NCBI RefSeq assembly: GCF_013085255.1
Contig: NZ_JABFCX010000001.1
Span: forward strand, 1 to 64,000
Direction: 5' to 3'
DNA: 64,000 nucleotides
DNA from: Parvularcula mediterranea
GTDB lineage: Bacteria > Pseudomonadota > Alphaproteobacteria > Caulobacterales > Parvularculaceae
Made by a program: the position numbers and the translations under genes. The notes beneath the pieces are model-generated. The model did no database searches, had not been told where the DNA came from, and saw only the letters and a program-made list of their open reading frames with translations. Below are positions 46,608 through 55,579 of this stretch, one piece after another (the first letter of the stretch is position 1; each line of letters begins with the position of its first letter).

Positions 46608-47522
46608 ATGCCAACGCTCAAGAATGACCAGCTCTCCGTAACGATCCTGCCCTACGGGGCGCGTATCCAGTCGATCAGGCTGGCTGGCGGATGGGAGGCG
46701 GTGCTGGGCCTTGAGGACGAGGCGGCCTACCATGACGAGCCGATGTTCCACGGCGCTGCGCTCGGGCGCTATGCGAACCGGATCAGGGGCGGATTCACCC
46801 TCGACGGCGAGCGGTTCGAGCTTCCCCAGAACAATGGCCCGAACTGTCTCCACGGCGGGCCGGGTGGCTTTCACGCTCAGGAATGGGCCGTTGAGGACCA
46901 CAGCGACGAATGCGCCATCCTCTCCCTCTCGAGCCCAGACGGTGATCAGGGCTTCCCCGGCCAACTCGACGTCAGGCTTGAAGCGCGGATCGACGGCGCG
47001 CGCCTGCGCCTGGGGTTCGAGGCAACGACCGACCGGCCGACGCCCGTCAATCTCAGCTACCATCCCTACTTCCGCCTCGGTGGTGACACCATCCGGGACC
47101 ATGTCCTGAAGGTCGAGGCGATGGGCGTCCTCCACGTCGATGAAGACCTCGTGCCGACGGGCGAGATCATGCCCCTCGTCGGCGGTGCTCTCGACCTGCG
47201 TGAGGGCGGCGAGCTTGGCCGGCACATTGATGCGCTGAACGGGAGCGGCGGGTTCGACCATTGCTTCACCTGGGCCGAGGGGGTGACGGCGGAGTTGAGC
47301 CACCCCGGCAGCGGGCGGCGGATGAAGGTCACTTCGAACGCGCCCATGATGCAGGTCTATACCGGGCAGGGGCTTGCCGAGCCCCACCAGCCCTATGCCG
47401 GCGTTGCGCTGGAGCCGCAGAGCGCGCCCGATGCGCCGAACCGACCCCGGCTCGGCAACACGATCCTGAGACCCGGCGAGACCTATCGCCGGTGGATCGC
47501 CTATGAGTTCCTCCAAGACTGA
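46608..47522 (+). CDS. Aldose 1-epimerase (galactose mutarotase family)
   Basis: 304 aa from MPTLKNDQLSVTILPYGARI; an upstream in-frame GTG (46563) gives a longer product but lies beside the riboswitch. Beta-sandwich motifs: GRYANRIRGGFTLDGERFEL near residue 60, LHGGPGGFH, the general-acid histidine in LSYHPYFRLGGD and the general-base glutamate in GVALEPQSAPDAPN. It interconverts alpha and beta anomers of aldoses in the cytoplasm. No other galactose genes are adjacent, so the sugar is not defined. Confidence 0.9.
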   Translation: MPTLKNDQLSVTILPYGARIQSIRLAGGWEAVLGLEDEAAYHDEPMFHGAALGRYANRIRGGFTLDGERFELPQNNGPNCLHGGPGGFHAQEWAVEDHSDECAILSLSSPDGDQGFPGQLDVRLEARIDGARLRLGFEATTDRPTPVNLSYHPYFRLGGDTIRDHVLKVEAMGVLHVDEDLVPTGEIMPLVGGALDLREGGELGRHIDALNGSGGFDHCFTWAEGVTAELSHPGSGRRMKVTSNAPMMQVYTGQGLAEPHQPYAGVALEPQSAPDAPNRPRLGNTILRPGETYRRWIAYEFLQD

Positions 47523-47586
47523 CGGCTGGCATTGCGCGGCGAGCGGCGCGGCTTAGGTTCCTTCTGACGCCGAAGAGAGCCCGACC

Positions 47587-49209
47587 ATGGAAAGCCTCGC
47601 CCAGGACCTCCGCGAGATGCAGCGCACGCCGCTGGCCGACGACCATGTCGCCCTTCTGAGAGAGCTCGGCGAAGAGCGGACCTATCCTGCGGGCGCGTCC
47701 GTCGTCGAGGTTGGCGAGCGGATGGATGAGTTCATTTACTGTGAGGACGGACGGATCGAGCTGGTCGATCCCCGCACAGGCGAGCGCGCCGTTGAGGCGA
47801 CGATAGGGCCGACGCAGTATCTGGGCGAGATTTCCTTCCTCAACGGCGGTGTCTGGCACATGCCGATGCGGGCCGTGGAAGATACGCGGTGTACGGTTGT
47901 TAAGCGAGATGCCATGCTCGACCTGATGGCCCGCGTGCCGGAGATGAGCGACATCATTGTCAATGTGTTCGCTGCCCGGCGCAGGCGCACCTTCGAAGAG
48001 CAGAACTCTGCCATCACGATCATCGGGTCGGAGCAGGATGGCGCGCTGCGCAGGATCGAGAGCTTTGCTTCGCGCAACAAGATTCCGATCAAGCGCTGCA
48101 CTCTTGGTACGGAGGAAGCGGATACGGCACTGGAACGTGCCGGCCTGCCGAAAGACAGGCCTGCCGTGATCCTTGGTCGCGATAAGGTCATCGAGAACCC
48201 TTCGCCGCAAGGGCTGGCGCGGTTCGTCGGCCTCGACCTGCCGCTTGCTGGCGAGGATGATTTCGACGTGGTGATCGTTGGTGGCGGGCCTTCGGGGATT
48301 GCTGCGGCCGTTTATGCGGGTGCGGAGGGTCTTTCTGCCCTCCTGATCGAGGACCAGGTGATCGGCGGGCAGGCAGGGACGTCGAGCCGGATCGAGAACT
48401 ATATGGGCTTCCCGACCGGTATCTCCGGCGCTGACCTCTGCTTCCGTGGAGAGATGCAGGCCATGCGTCTTGGGACGAGGTTCGTCATGCCGCGCCGGGT
48501 CGCGCGGCTTTCTCCGCTTACGGATGGCCGCAAGGGTTTCTGCATTGGCCTTGAAGATGGCGAAGAGGTGAAGGCGAAGGCTGTCATTATCGCGACCGGG
48601 GTCCAGTACCGCCGCCTGCCGCTCGAAGGGCTCGAGGACCTTGAAGGCGAAGGGGTCTATTACGCTGCCACCGACATGGAGGCGCGCTACTGCCACGGCT
48701 CCGAGGCGGTGATCATCGGCGGCGGCAACTCCGCAGGACAGGCGGCCATGTACCTATCGCGCTCGGCGAGCCATGTCCATGTGCTAGTCCGCGGCAAAGA
48801 ACTCGCTTCATCCATGTCGGCATACCTCTCCAGCAGGCTGGAGCAGGACCCCAAGATCACTGTTCATTTCCAGACAGAGTGTACGGACCTTCACGGTACG
48901 GACAAGCTGGAGGCTGTGACGATCCACAAGAAAGACAAGGGCGAGGATGTCAGGATCGAAACACCTGCGCTCTTCGTCATGGTGGGCGCTGCGCCCAAGG
49001 TCGACTGGCTCGGCGCCTGCGTAGAGCTCGACGACAAGGGCTTCGTCGTGACCGGCAAGTTCGAGCATTGCCCGAGCTTCTACGCCACCTCCGCCCCCGG
49101 AGTGTACGCCGTGGGCGACGTCCGGTCAGGCTCGGTGAAAAGGGTCGCCTCGGCGGTGGGCGAAGGCTCGGTGGTGATTAGCCATGTCTGGAACCATGTG
49201 AATGGCTAG
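47587..49209 (+). CDS. cNMP-binding/thioredoxin-like/thioredoxin reductase-like fusion flavoprotein
   Basis: 540 aa in three parts. Residues 1-130: cyclic-nucleotide-binding (CAP-like) domain, TIGPTQYLGEISFLNGG. Residues about 140-215: a thioredoxin/glutaredoxin-like module, IIGSEQDGALRRIESFA to PAVILGRDKVIENPS. Residues about 225-540: a class II pyridine-nucleotide oxidoreductase with FAD motif VVIVGGGPSGIAAAVYAG and NAD(P) motif AVIIGGGNSAGQAAMYLS, ending APGVYAVGDVRSGSVKR. The redox CxxC of thioredoxin reductase is absent; the site reads AATDMEARYC, leaving one cysteine. It resembles the known fused response-regulator/thioredoxin reductases, with a cNMP domain in place of the receiver. Function unknown. 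Confidence 0.88.
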   Translation: MESLAQDLREMQRTPLADDHVALLRELGEERTYPAGASVVEVGERMDEFIYCEDGRIELVDPRTGERAVEATIGPTQYLGEISFLNGGVWHMPMRAVEDTRCTVVKRDAMLDLMARVPEMSDIIVNVFAARRRRTFEEQNSAITIIGSEQDGALRRIESFASRNKIPIKRCTLGTEEADTALERAGLPKDRPAVILGRDKVIENPSPQGLARFVGLDLPLAGEDDFDVVIVGGGPSGIAAAVYAGAEGLSALLIEDQVIGGQAGTSSRIENYMGFPTGISGADLCFRGEMQAMRLGTRFVMPRRVARLSPLTDGRKGFCIGLEDGEEVKAKAVIIATGVQYRRLPLEGLEDLEGEGVYYAATDMEARYCHGSEAVIIGGGNSAGQAAMYLSRSASHVHVLVRGKELASSMSAYLSSRLEQDPKITVHFQTECTDLHGTDKLEAVTIHKKDKGEDVRIETPALFVMVGAAPKVDWLGACVELDDKGFVVTGKFEHCPSFYATSAPGVYAVGDVRSGSVKRVASAVGEGSVVISHVWNHVNG

Positions 49210-49259
49210 ATGAAGGTAATCGCGAAGTCTTCTTTATGCAGAGTAATAACTGAACGACT

Positions 49260-49748
49260 TCATCGGACTTTCGCTAGCCGGTCCCATAGATCAGTTGTTC
49301 CGGAGTCCGCTGTCATAGCTTCCACCATCTCAACGAACTCGGGATTGAAGTAGGCCGCACAAATCTCCCACAAGTCTCTGGCCCGCTCGGTGCCGAGTAC
49401 GAAGTAGATCACGTCCCGATATGTCTCCCAAGAGCCCTGGTCCATGGCTCCGCTCTTATACTGCAACCACTCATACTCCCTCGCTCGCATCTGACCGATC
49501 ATCCAAAAAAAGAGCTGCGTTTTCTCGGAGAAGGTCGGCGTTTCCTCTTGCGAGAAAATTCGACCGAGTTCGGGGTACTCGACAAACTTGTAGACACCAG
49601 TTTGGTCATTCTCCAACTGCGTTTGACGAGTGTCAGACCGGAGTTGAGCCGTACCCTGCTTAATTTGAATGGTTAGGTAGATCAGGGTAACAGCAACGAT
49701 CGCTACACCGATTATCTGCGCAACCTGAGCTATTTGATCGAGCGTCAC
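49260..49748 (-). CDS. Hypothetical membrane-anchored protein
   Basis: 162 aa. One N-terminal helix, IIGVAIVAVTLIYLTIQI, followed by a soluble helical region with FVEYPELGRIF, REYEWLQYKSGAMDQGSW and NPEFVEMVEA. This is the pattern of a common but unnamed family of short marine-proteobacterial proteins (membrane helix, then a helical bundle with a YPEL and a PEFV motif). The DNA is noticeably more AT-rich than its neighbours, suggesting transfer. Function unknown. Confidence 0.7.
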   Translation of the reverse strand: MTLDQIAQVAQIIGVAIVAVTLIYLTIQIKQGTAQLRSDTRQTQLENDQTGVYKFVEYPELGRIFSQEETPTFSEKTQLFFWMIGQMRAREYEWLQYKSGAMDQGSWETYRDVIYFVLGTERARDLWEICAAYFNPEFVEMVEAMTADSGTTDLWDRLAKVR

Positions 49749-49808
49749 TCTAATATCCCCCTAACTCCGCAATATGGGACGGGTTTTTCGGCAGGCTTGC
49801 TAACTTGC

Positions 49809-50312
49809 TTACGGTAGATCCGCAAACGGACATTCGGACGCAAGCGCTGTGCCGGGAGCTGCATCGGAATTGAAGGCGTCGGCCGTCATCAGCCATCGTC
49901 CATCGGGCTGGCGTCGGCGCGTCTCGAGGAACTTGCCGACGTCGACGCCCCATCCGCCTTCGCCATCGGGGATGAAGACGCAGGACCTGCCGCGGAGGTA
50001 GGCGAGATCGCCGCTGACGGCGACGTCCTGAACGTCAAAGGCGATGCGGAAGCCCGTCTCGTTCTCGCGCTCCCATTCCGCAATGGCGGCAGCGCCGACA
50101 ACTGCCGAACCATTCGGAGGCATCATCACCGCGTCATCTGTGAAGTGTCCTCCGAGTTTGTCCCAGTCATTGGCGTTGTAGTCAGCGACCCATGCCGACG
50201 ATGCTTCGCGGAGTGCCGCGATGTCTTCACCTGCAGACGGAGCACTGTCCCCACATGCGCTGACGAAGAGTGTTGCGACCGCTAGGGTCGGGAGCCTTCT
50301 TAGGGATGTCAT
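49809..50312 (-). CDS. SnoaL/NTF2-like lipoprotein (DUF4440 type)
   Basis: 167 aa from MTSLRRLPTLAVATLFVSAC, a lipoprotein signal; the open frame starts 30 codons earlier without signal-like sequence. The mature domain has ALREASSAWVADYNANDWDK, HFTDDAVMMPPNGSAVVGAA and FLETRRRQPDGRWLMTADAF, the cone-shaped NTF2 fold of SnoaL/DUF4440 proteins. These bind or isomerise small molecules or serve as binding modules; no role can be given. Confidence 0.75.
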   Translation of the reverse strand: MTSLRRLPTLAVATLFVSACGDSAPSAGEDIAALREASSAWVADYNANDWDKLGGHFTDDAVMMPPNGSAVVGAAAIAEWERENETGFRIAFDVQDVAVSGDLAYLRGRSCVFIPDGEGGWGVDVGKFLETRRRQPDGRWLMTADAFNSDAAPGTALASECPFADLP

Positions 50313-50462
50313 GGCGTCCAAACCTGCGCCGCTGTCTCTTAAGCGATAGGCCTGAACGATGCTCACGACAAACCTGCAGCGCAGCAGTTTGCGACAATAC
50401 ATATTGGGCGCTTAAGTGCCGGCGGGATTGCGGGGGCCTGAGCCTGCGCCTATCGATGCCCC

Positions 50463-50807
50463 ATGAGAGACCAGCTCTTCCTCCTGCCCGCAGGGTTCTT
50501 TGACAATGGCCGCCGCGAGTTCTGCCCGGAATGCGCCGAGGTCTACGGCCTGCTCGCGCTGTTCCCGACGATCAGGGACAGCGTGGAGATCGTGCTTCAG
50601 CCGGTGGAGCACCCTCGACCCGGACTGACGGCGCTCCTCGGCGATGGCCAGTGGAATTGCCCGACGCTGGTGCTGCAGGGCGATGCGCCGGTGTTCGAGG
50701 GCGCGCCCTTCGAGACGAGCAACGGCCACCGCTATCTTGGCAGCGCCACGGCGATCGCCCGCTACTACGCCGAGCGGTACGGCACCCCCTATCCGCGCGG
50801 TTCCTGA
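50463..50807 (+). CDS. DUF3088 family protein
   Basis: 114 aa. LFLLPAGFFDNGRREFCPEC and then ALFPTIRDSVEIVLQPVEHP and CPTLVLQGD fit DUF3088, small proteins with a thioredoxin-like fold and a conserved Cys-x-x-Cys (CPEC, residues 20-23). Probably cytoplasmic; activity unknown, a redox role is possible from the motif. Confidence 0.75.
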   Translation: MRDQLFLLPAGFFDNGRREFCPECAEVYGLLALFPTIRDSVEIVLQPVEHPRPGLTALLGDGQWNCPTLVLQGDAPVFEGAPFETSNGHRYLGSATAIARYYAERYGTPYPRGS

Positions 50808-50852
50808 GCAGACGGGCTTGTTTTGCGGGCCTCTGCCCATACTTCAAAGCCC

Positions 50853-51545
50853 GTGAGCGCAGCCGACCAGACCATAGACGCCATCGCAAAGGCCGATGAC
50901 CCGGACCGGGCCGCATCTCTCCTGCGCGCAGAGCCCGAGGCGCTTCCTGCCCTCCAAAAAGCGGCACGCGCGGCGGGAGCCGTGAAGGTGCTCCATGAGC
51001 TCTCCGTGCTTGAAGCCGCCAAGGCCACGGGCACGACGGACACGCCGAAGATCGAGATCCGCCTGCAGGGGCACTCGGTGCTGGCGGGGCGGGACCATGC
51101 CTATCTGATGATCATCGTCGACGATCACCCTGCCTTCGCCGAGGACCAGCGGTTCCAGAGCGTCCTTGAGGATGGCCGCCGCTATGCCACGATCGGCGCC
51201 GGGCCGCGCAACATGATGCCGTTCTTCTCGGACCTCGTTTCAGGAGTGAACCGCAAGGCGGACCTCAGCGATCTTCTCACCGATACGTTCGATGTCGACG
51301 TGCAGCATCCTGAGGTCAACGCAGGGCGCGTGACGGAGCGGGCCATTGTCGATGCGCTGTTCGAAGCGGACGCGCGGTACAGCGACGGTCTGGCCTACGA
51401 CATCCTGCCCTTCAACTGGTCCGACGGGTACAATTCGAACTCCTACGTCGCCGGGCTCCTCCAGGCGACCGGATGGGAGGTCGACAGGCCCGGCAGGGTT
51501 CCTGGCTGGCATAAGCCGGTGCCCAAGGAGAAGTTCGGGAAGTAA
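50853..51545 (+). CDS. Hypothetical protein with a C-terminal NSNSYV motif
   Basis: 230 aa from a GTG at 50853; a TTG at 50823 is possible. A helical N-terminal third (AAKATGTTDTPKIEIRLQGH follows it) leads to a beta-rich domain with HAYLMIIVDDHPAF, GRRYATIGAGPRNM, and near the C-terminus PFNWSDGYNSNSYVAGLL. The DGYNSNSYVAGLL segment recalls helix starts of papain/NlpC-like folds seen in some polymorphic-toxin and effector proteins, but the usual cysteine is a serine or asparagine here. No family assigned. egtB follows on the same strand. Confidence 0.6.
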   Translation: MSAADQTIDAIAKADDPDRAASLLRAEPEALPALQKAARAAGAVKVLHELSVLEAAKATGTTDTPKIEIRLQGHSVLAGRDHAYLMIIVDDHPAFAEDQRFQSVLEDGRRYATIGAGPRNMMPFFSDLVSGVNRKADLSDLLTDTFDVDVQHPEVNAGRVTERAIVDALFEADARYSDGLAYDILPFNWSDGYNSNSYVAGLLQATGWEVDRPGRVPGWHKPVPKEKFGK

Positions 51546-51628
51546 TTGGCGGCTTGCGCATCGCTGCGGGTGGTGCGACGTTCGCGCAAGACATCCTTCG
51601 GCCCGAGCCGAGGAGAGAGGGAGCGGCC

Positions 51629-52942
51629 ATGCAGCATGGCCAGGTCAAACCGGCCCCTGAGACCGCCCGTGACCCGCGGGCCCATCTGCTCGCGCGATAC
51701 AGGACTGTCAGGGAGCGGACAGAAGCGCTCGCGAAACACCTGACGCCGGAAGACATGCTCCTGCAGGCGATGCCCGATGCCAGTCCTACGCGGTGGCACC
51801 TTGCGCATACGAGTTGGTTCTTCGAGGAATTCGTGCTGCAGCGGTTCGAGGGCAGCTTCGCGCCCTATGATCCGCACTATGCCTATCTCTTTAACAGCTA
51901 CTATAATTCCGTGGGCGAACAGTGGCCTCGGGATAGGCGCGGCCTCCTCTCCCGGCCTTCGGCAGCGGATGTCTTCGCGTACCGTGCTGCTATTGATGAG
52001 CGTGTTGAAGGGCTGCTTTCGGACCTGTCAGAGGGTGGCTTTGCCGAGGCAGCAGAGATCATCACGCTAGGCCTCCATCATGAAGAGCAGCATCAGGAAC
52101 TTCTTTGTACGGATATCAAGGCGGCCTTTGCCCTGAACCCCCTTGCCCCGGCAGCCTTTGCGATGCCCGAGGCGCTCGAGGAGGAGCCCGAAGACCAGGG
52201 GCCTGCTGCCAACGACCGCTGGGTCTCGTTCGAAGGCGGCATCCACGCGATCGGCCACGAGGGCGAGGACTTTGCCTTCGACAATGAAACCAAGCGCCAC
52301 AAGGTCTATCTGGACGATTTCTCCCTGCACGGAACGCCTGTCACCAACGGTCAGTTCCTCGCCTTCATCGAAGATGGCGGCTACCGGGCTGCAAGTCTCT
52401 GGCTTGCAGAAGGTTGGGACTGGCGCGCGCGGGAGGCGGTTGTGCACCCGGTCTACTGGCGGAAGGTGGACGGTGCGTGGTTCGAGTTCACGCTCCACGG
52501 CCTGATCCCGCTAAGGCCCGACCGCATCCTCTCTCATGTCTCCGCCTACGAAGCATTTGCCTTCGCCGAATGGGCGGGCGCGCGCCTGCCCCGTGAGGCG
52601 GAGGTCGAGGTCGCGCTATCGAAGTCAGACCCGGCGGCTGGACAGTTCCTCGACCCTGCCGGATTTGTCCATCCGCATCTCGTAGGCCGCGACAATGGCC
52701 TAGGCTCAGCCTTCGGTACGGTCTGGGACTGGACGCAAAGCGCTTACTCCGCCTACCCCGGTTTCCGGCCTGCAGCAGGAGCCATCGGCGAGTATAATGG
52801 CAAGTTCATGTCCTCGCAGCTCGTCCTGAAGGGCGGAAGCTGCGCAACCCCGCCCGGCCATATCCGGGCGACCTACAGGAACTTCTTCCCGCCTGACGCC
52901 AGGTGGCAGTTCACCGGCATCAGGCTGGCAAGAGACGTCTAG
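51629..52942 (+). CDS. egtB: Sulfoxide synthase EgtB-like protein
   Basis: 437 aa from ATG 51629, chosen for AGGAGAGAGG upstream; a longer frame from 51554 has no ribosome site. N-terminal DinB-type domain with iron-ligand histidines in SPTRWHLAHTSWFFEEF and LHHEEQHQELL, then an FGE-sulfatase domain (DRWVSFEGGIHAIG, GTPVTNGQFLAFI, and GGSCATPPGHIRATYRNFF near the end). EgtB is an iron enzyme that joins cysteine or gamma-glutamylcysteine to trimethylhistidine in ergothioneine synthesis. egtD is not in this window. Its TAG shares bases with the convergent mmsB stop (CTAG). Confidence 0.88.
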   Translation: MQHGQVKPAPETARDPRAHLLARYRTVRERTEALAKHLTPEDMLLQAMPDASPTRWHLAHTSWFFEEFVLQRFEGSFAPYDPHYAYLFNSYYNSVGEQWPRDRRGLLSRPSAADVFAYRAAIDERVEGLLSDLSEGGFAEAAEIITLGLHHEEQHQELLCTDIKAAFALNPLAPAAFAMPEALEEEPEDQGPAANDRWVSFEGGIHAIGHEGEDFAFDNETKRHKVYLDDFSLHGTPVTNGQFLAFIEDGGYRAASLWLAEGWDWRAREAVVHPVYWRKVDGAWFEFTLHGLIPLRPDRILSHVSAYEAFAFAEWAGARLPREAEVEVALSKSDPAAGQFLDPAGFVHPHLVGRDNGLGSAFGTVWDWTQSAYSAYPGFRPAAGAIGEYNGKFMSSQLVLKGGSCATPPGHIRATYRNFFPPDARWQFTGIRLARDV

Positions 52943-53838
52943 TCGGCTTTCAGAAGCCCTTCATTCAGCATGGGGAGGATAACGGAGAAGTCCTTGTCCC
53001 CGTGCGCCTTGGCGGCCTCCTCGTAGAGGTGCTTTGCATGCTGACCAAGGGGGACCGTACTGCCTGACGTGCCCGCCGCTTCGATGGCGAGCCCGAGGTC
53101 CTTGAGCATCATCGGCACGGCGAAGCCGGGGTTGTAGTCGCGGTTCGACGGCGCTGCCGGAACGGGCCCCGGTGCCGGGCAATAGCTGGTCATCGACCAG
53201 GACTGCCCCGAGGCGTTGGACGAGATGTCATAGAAGGTTTGCGCATCAAGACCCAGCTTCTCGGCAAGATGAAACGCCTCGCAGGTGCCGATCATCGAGA
53301 TAGCGAGCAGCATGTTGTTGGCGATCTTCGCCGCCTGGCCATTGCCATTGCCGCCAGCGTGGAAGACCTTCTTCCCCATCGCCTCGAGATAGGGCTTCGC
53401 CATCTCGAAATGCTCAGGTGCTCCGCCGACCATGAACGTCAGTGTACCCGCTTCCGCCGCTGCCGTACCGCCGGACACCGGCGCATCGACGGCCGGGTAG
53501 CCGCGCTCCGTCGCCCCCTGCCCCAAGGCGCGCGCCGTCTCTACGTCGATGGTCGAGCAATCGATCATCAGCGTACCCTTGCGCATGGATTGGGGCGAGT
53601 CTTCCATATAGACCTGCGCAACGTGCTTGCCGGCGGGCAGCATCGTGACCATCGCGTCGAGCCCTGAACCATCGAAGCTCCTGAGGTCTTCGACGGCGTG
53701 GGCACCCTTGGCGACCGCAGCGGCTACCGCGTCCTTGCTCAGGTCGAAGGCGTGGACCTCGAACCCGGCCTTCACGAGGTTCGCGCACATGCCCGAGCCC
53801 ATGTTGCCGAGGCCGACGAAGAGAACTGTCTGTGCCAT
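52939..53838 (-). CDS. mmsB: 3-hydroxyisobutyrate dehydrogenase
   Basis: 299 aa, family length. N-terminal Rossmann motif FVGLGNMGSGMCANLVKAG, the substrate loop DAPVSGGTAAAEAGTLTFMV near residue 120, and the catalytic lysine in GNGQAAKIANNMLLA near residue 173. NAD-dependent step of valine degradation. The acyl-CoA dehydrogenase for the same pathway ends 5 bases upstream on the same strand, which supports HIBADH over related beta-hydroxyacid dehydrogenases. Confidence 0.92.
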   Translation of the reverse strand: MAQTVLFVGLGNMGSGMCANLVKAGFEVHAFDLSKDAVAAAVAKGAHAVEDLRSFDGSGLDAMVTMLPAGKHVAQVYMEDSPQSMRKGTLMIDCSTIDVETARALGQGATERGYPAVDAPVSGGTAAAEAGTLTFMVGGAPEHFEMAKPYLEAMGKKVFHAGGNGNGQAAKIANNMLLAISMIGTCEAFHLAEKLGLDAQTFYDISSNASGQSWSMTSYCPAPGPVPAAPSNRDYNPGFAVPMMLKDLGLAIEAAGTSGSTVPLGQHAKHLYEEAAKAHGDKDFSVILPMLNEGLLKAD

Positions 53839-53843
53839 GATGA

Positions 53844-54989
53844 TTACCGCCTGTTGTCGCTGAGAAGCTTACGCGAGATGATGACCCGCATCACTTCATT
53901 GGTGCCTTCGAGGATCTGGTGAACGCGCAGGTCACGGACGATCCGCTCGACCTCGTACTCTGCGAGATAGCCGTAGCCGCCGTGGATCTGGAGCGCGTCA
54001 TTGGCCACCTTGGAGCCCATGTCGGTCACGAAGCGCTTGGCCATGGCGCAGGCCGAGCTGGCGCCGGGGTCCCCTGCGTCGAGCTTGCGTGCGGCGGAGT
54101 AAAGGAGCTGGCGCGCCGCTTCGATCTCAGTCGCCATGTCCGCGAGTTTGAACTGGGTCGCCTGGAAGTCAGTGATCCGTGCACCGAACTGCTCACGGTC
54201 CTGGCCATAGGCAATCGCGCGGTCGGTGGCCTCTTGCGCGCCGCCAAGGCTGGCCGCGGCGATATTCAGCCTGCCGCCGTCGAGACCTTTCATGGCGAAG
54301 GTAAAGCCGTCACCCTCCTCGCCCAGACGGTTGGCGACCGGGATACGGCAGTCATCGAACATGACCATCCGCGTCGGCTGGGCTGACCAGCCCATCTTCT
54401 TCTCGTTCTTGCCAAAGCTCAGGCCTGGCGTGTCTTTCTCGACGAGGAAGCAGCTGACCCCTTTCGGCCCTACGTCACCCGTCCGTGCCATGACGATATA
54501 GACGTCCGAGAAACCTGCGCCCGAGATGAACACCTTGGAGCCGTTGAGGACATATTCGTCCCCGTCTTTCTTTGCGGAAGTCTTGAGGCTCGCGGCATCG
54601 GACCCTGACCCGGGCTCGGTCAGGCAATAGCTGCCGATCAGCTCGCAGGAGGTCATCCGCGTGCCGAAGGTCTGGCGCAGATGCTCCGAGCCGAAACTGT
54701 CCACCATCCAGGCGCACATATTATGGATCGACAGGAACGTCGCGTGGCTGACGCAGCCCTTCGAGAGCTCCTCGAAAATCAGCACCGCATCGAGGCGCGA
54801 CAGGGCCGATCCGCCAATGTCCTCGCGCACATAAATGCCGCCGAACCCGAGCTCTCCCAGCTCGCGCAGTACCTCGCGGCTGAGGGACTTCTCCTCCTCC
54901 CAGCACGCCGCGTTGGGGCGCAGCCGATCCGCCGTGAAACCTGCCGCCGTTTCGACGATCATCTGCTGTTCGTCGGTGAGCATAACCAT
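53844..54989 (-). CDS. Acyl-CoA dehydrogenase, isobutyryl-CoA type
   Basis: 381 aa from MVMLTDEQQMIVETAAGFTA; the open frame upstream is not protein-like. FAD/substrate motifs YCLTEPGSGSDAASLKTSA and DVYIVMARTG, helical C-terminal domain with QIHGGYGYLAEYEVERIVRD and the catalytic glutamate in ILEGTNEVMRVII. Pairing with mmsB points to isobutyryl-CoA (valine pathway); the motif set also fits short-branched-chain enzymes. First gene of the two-gene unit. Confidence 0.88.
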   Translation of the reverse strand: MVMLTDEQQMIVETAAGFTADRLRPNAACWEEEKSLSREVLRELGELGFGGIYVREDIGGSALSRLDAVLIFEELSKGCVSHATFLSIHNMCAWMVDSFGSEHLRQTFGTRMTSCELIGSYCLTEPGSGSDAASLKTSAKKDGDEYVLNGSKVFISGAGFSDVYIVMARTGDVGPKGVSCFLVEKDTPGLSFGKNEKKMGWSAQPTRMVMFDDCRIPVANRLGEEGDGFTFAMKGLDGGRLNIAAASLGGAQEATDRAIAYGQDREQFGARITDFQATQFKLADMATEIEAARQLLYSAARKLDAGDPGASSACAMAKRFVTDMGSKVANDALQIHGGYGYLAEYEVERIVRDLRVHQILEGTNEVMRVIISRKLLSDNRR

Positions 54990-55150
54990 TCCGTTCTCTT
55001 CGTTTTGCGGCGCGAAAAGCCGCTGTTTTCTGTGGTTTCCCTTAGGCGAAAGGGCCTCTCGGAGCAAAGAGCAGCCTGCCTTCCAGGGGCGCTGAGGAAC
55101 GCGGGCGCGTGCCGCATGGCGCTCCACAACATAGTGCTTAGATAAAGGTC

Positions 55151-55522
55151 ATGGACAAACTGACGGTCTTCTATGATGGCGCCTGCCCCCTCTGCGTGCG
55201 GGAGATCGCGCTTCTTGAGAAGCTCGATAGGCGGGACCGCATTGCGTTCGAAAACGTCGCCGATCCCGATCAGCCGGTGAGCTGCCCGATCAGCCGCGAT
55301 GCATTGCTCGCGCGGTTCCACGCGAGGTTGCCCAGCGGCGAGGTCGTCGACGGAGCGCGCGCTTTCACAGAAGCCTACGCGCGTGTCCCGGGTCTCGGAT
55401 TCATGGGCCCCGTTGGCCGCTTCGCACCGAGCCGCGCGGTCCTCAACGTCTTCTACGCCGGCTTCCTCAAGGTCCGGCCGTTCCTCCAGCGCCTCGCCGG
55501 AGCCCCTGCCCCCGGGCGGTGA
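55151..55522 (+). CDS. DCC family thiol-disulfide oxidoreductase (DUF393)
   Basis: 123 aa. The family hallmark is FYDGACPLCVREIALLEKLD with the CxxC at residues 12 and 15, giving a thioredoxin-like fold. A VDGARAFTEAYARVPGLGFM segment and C-terminal helices follow. Proposed to reduce or form disulfides; no partner is known. Divergent from the acyl-CoA dehydrogenase gene, upstream of glpK on the same strand. Confidence 0.9.
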   Translation: MDKLTVFYDGACPLCVREIALLEKLDRRDRIAFENVADPDQPVSCPISRDALLARFHARLPSGEVVDGARAFTEAYARVPGLGFMGPVGRFAPSRAVLNVFYAGFLKVRPFLQRLAGAPAPGR

Positions 55523-55579
55523 CGCAGGCGCCGATCTGTGGAACAAGGCGAGAAAAGCCTTTGCCCACGGAAGGAAGCC

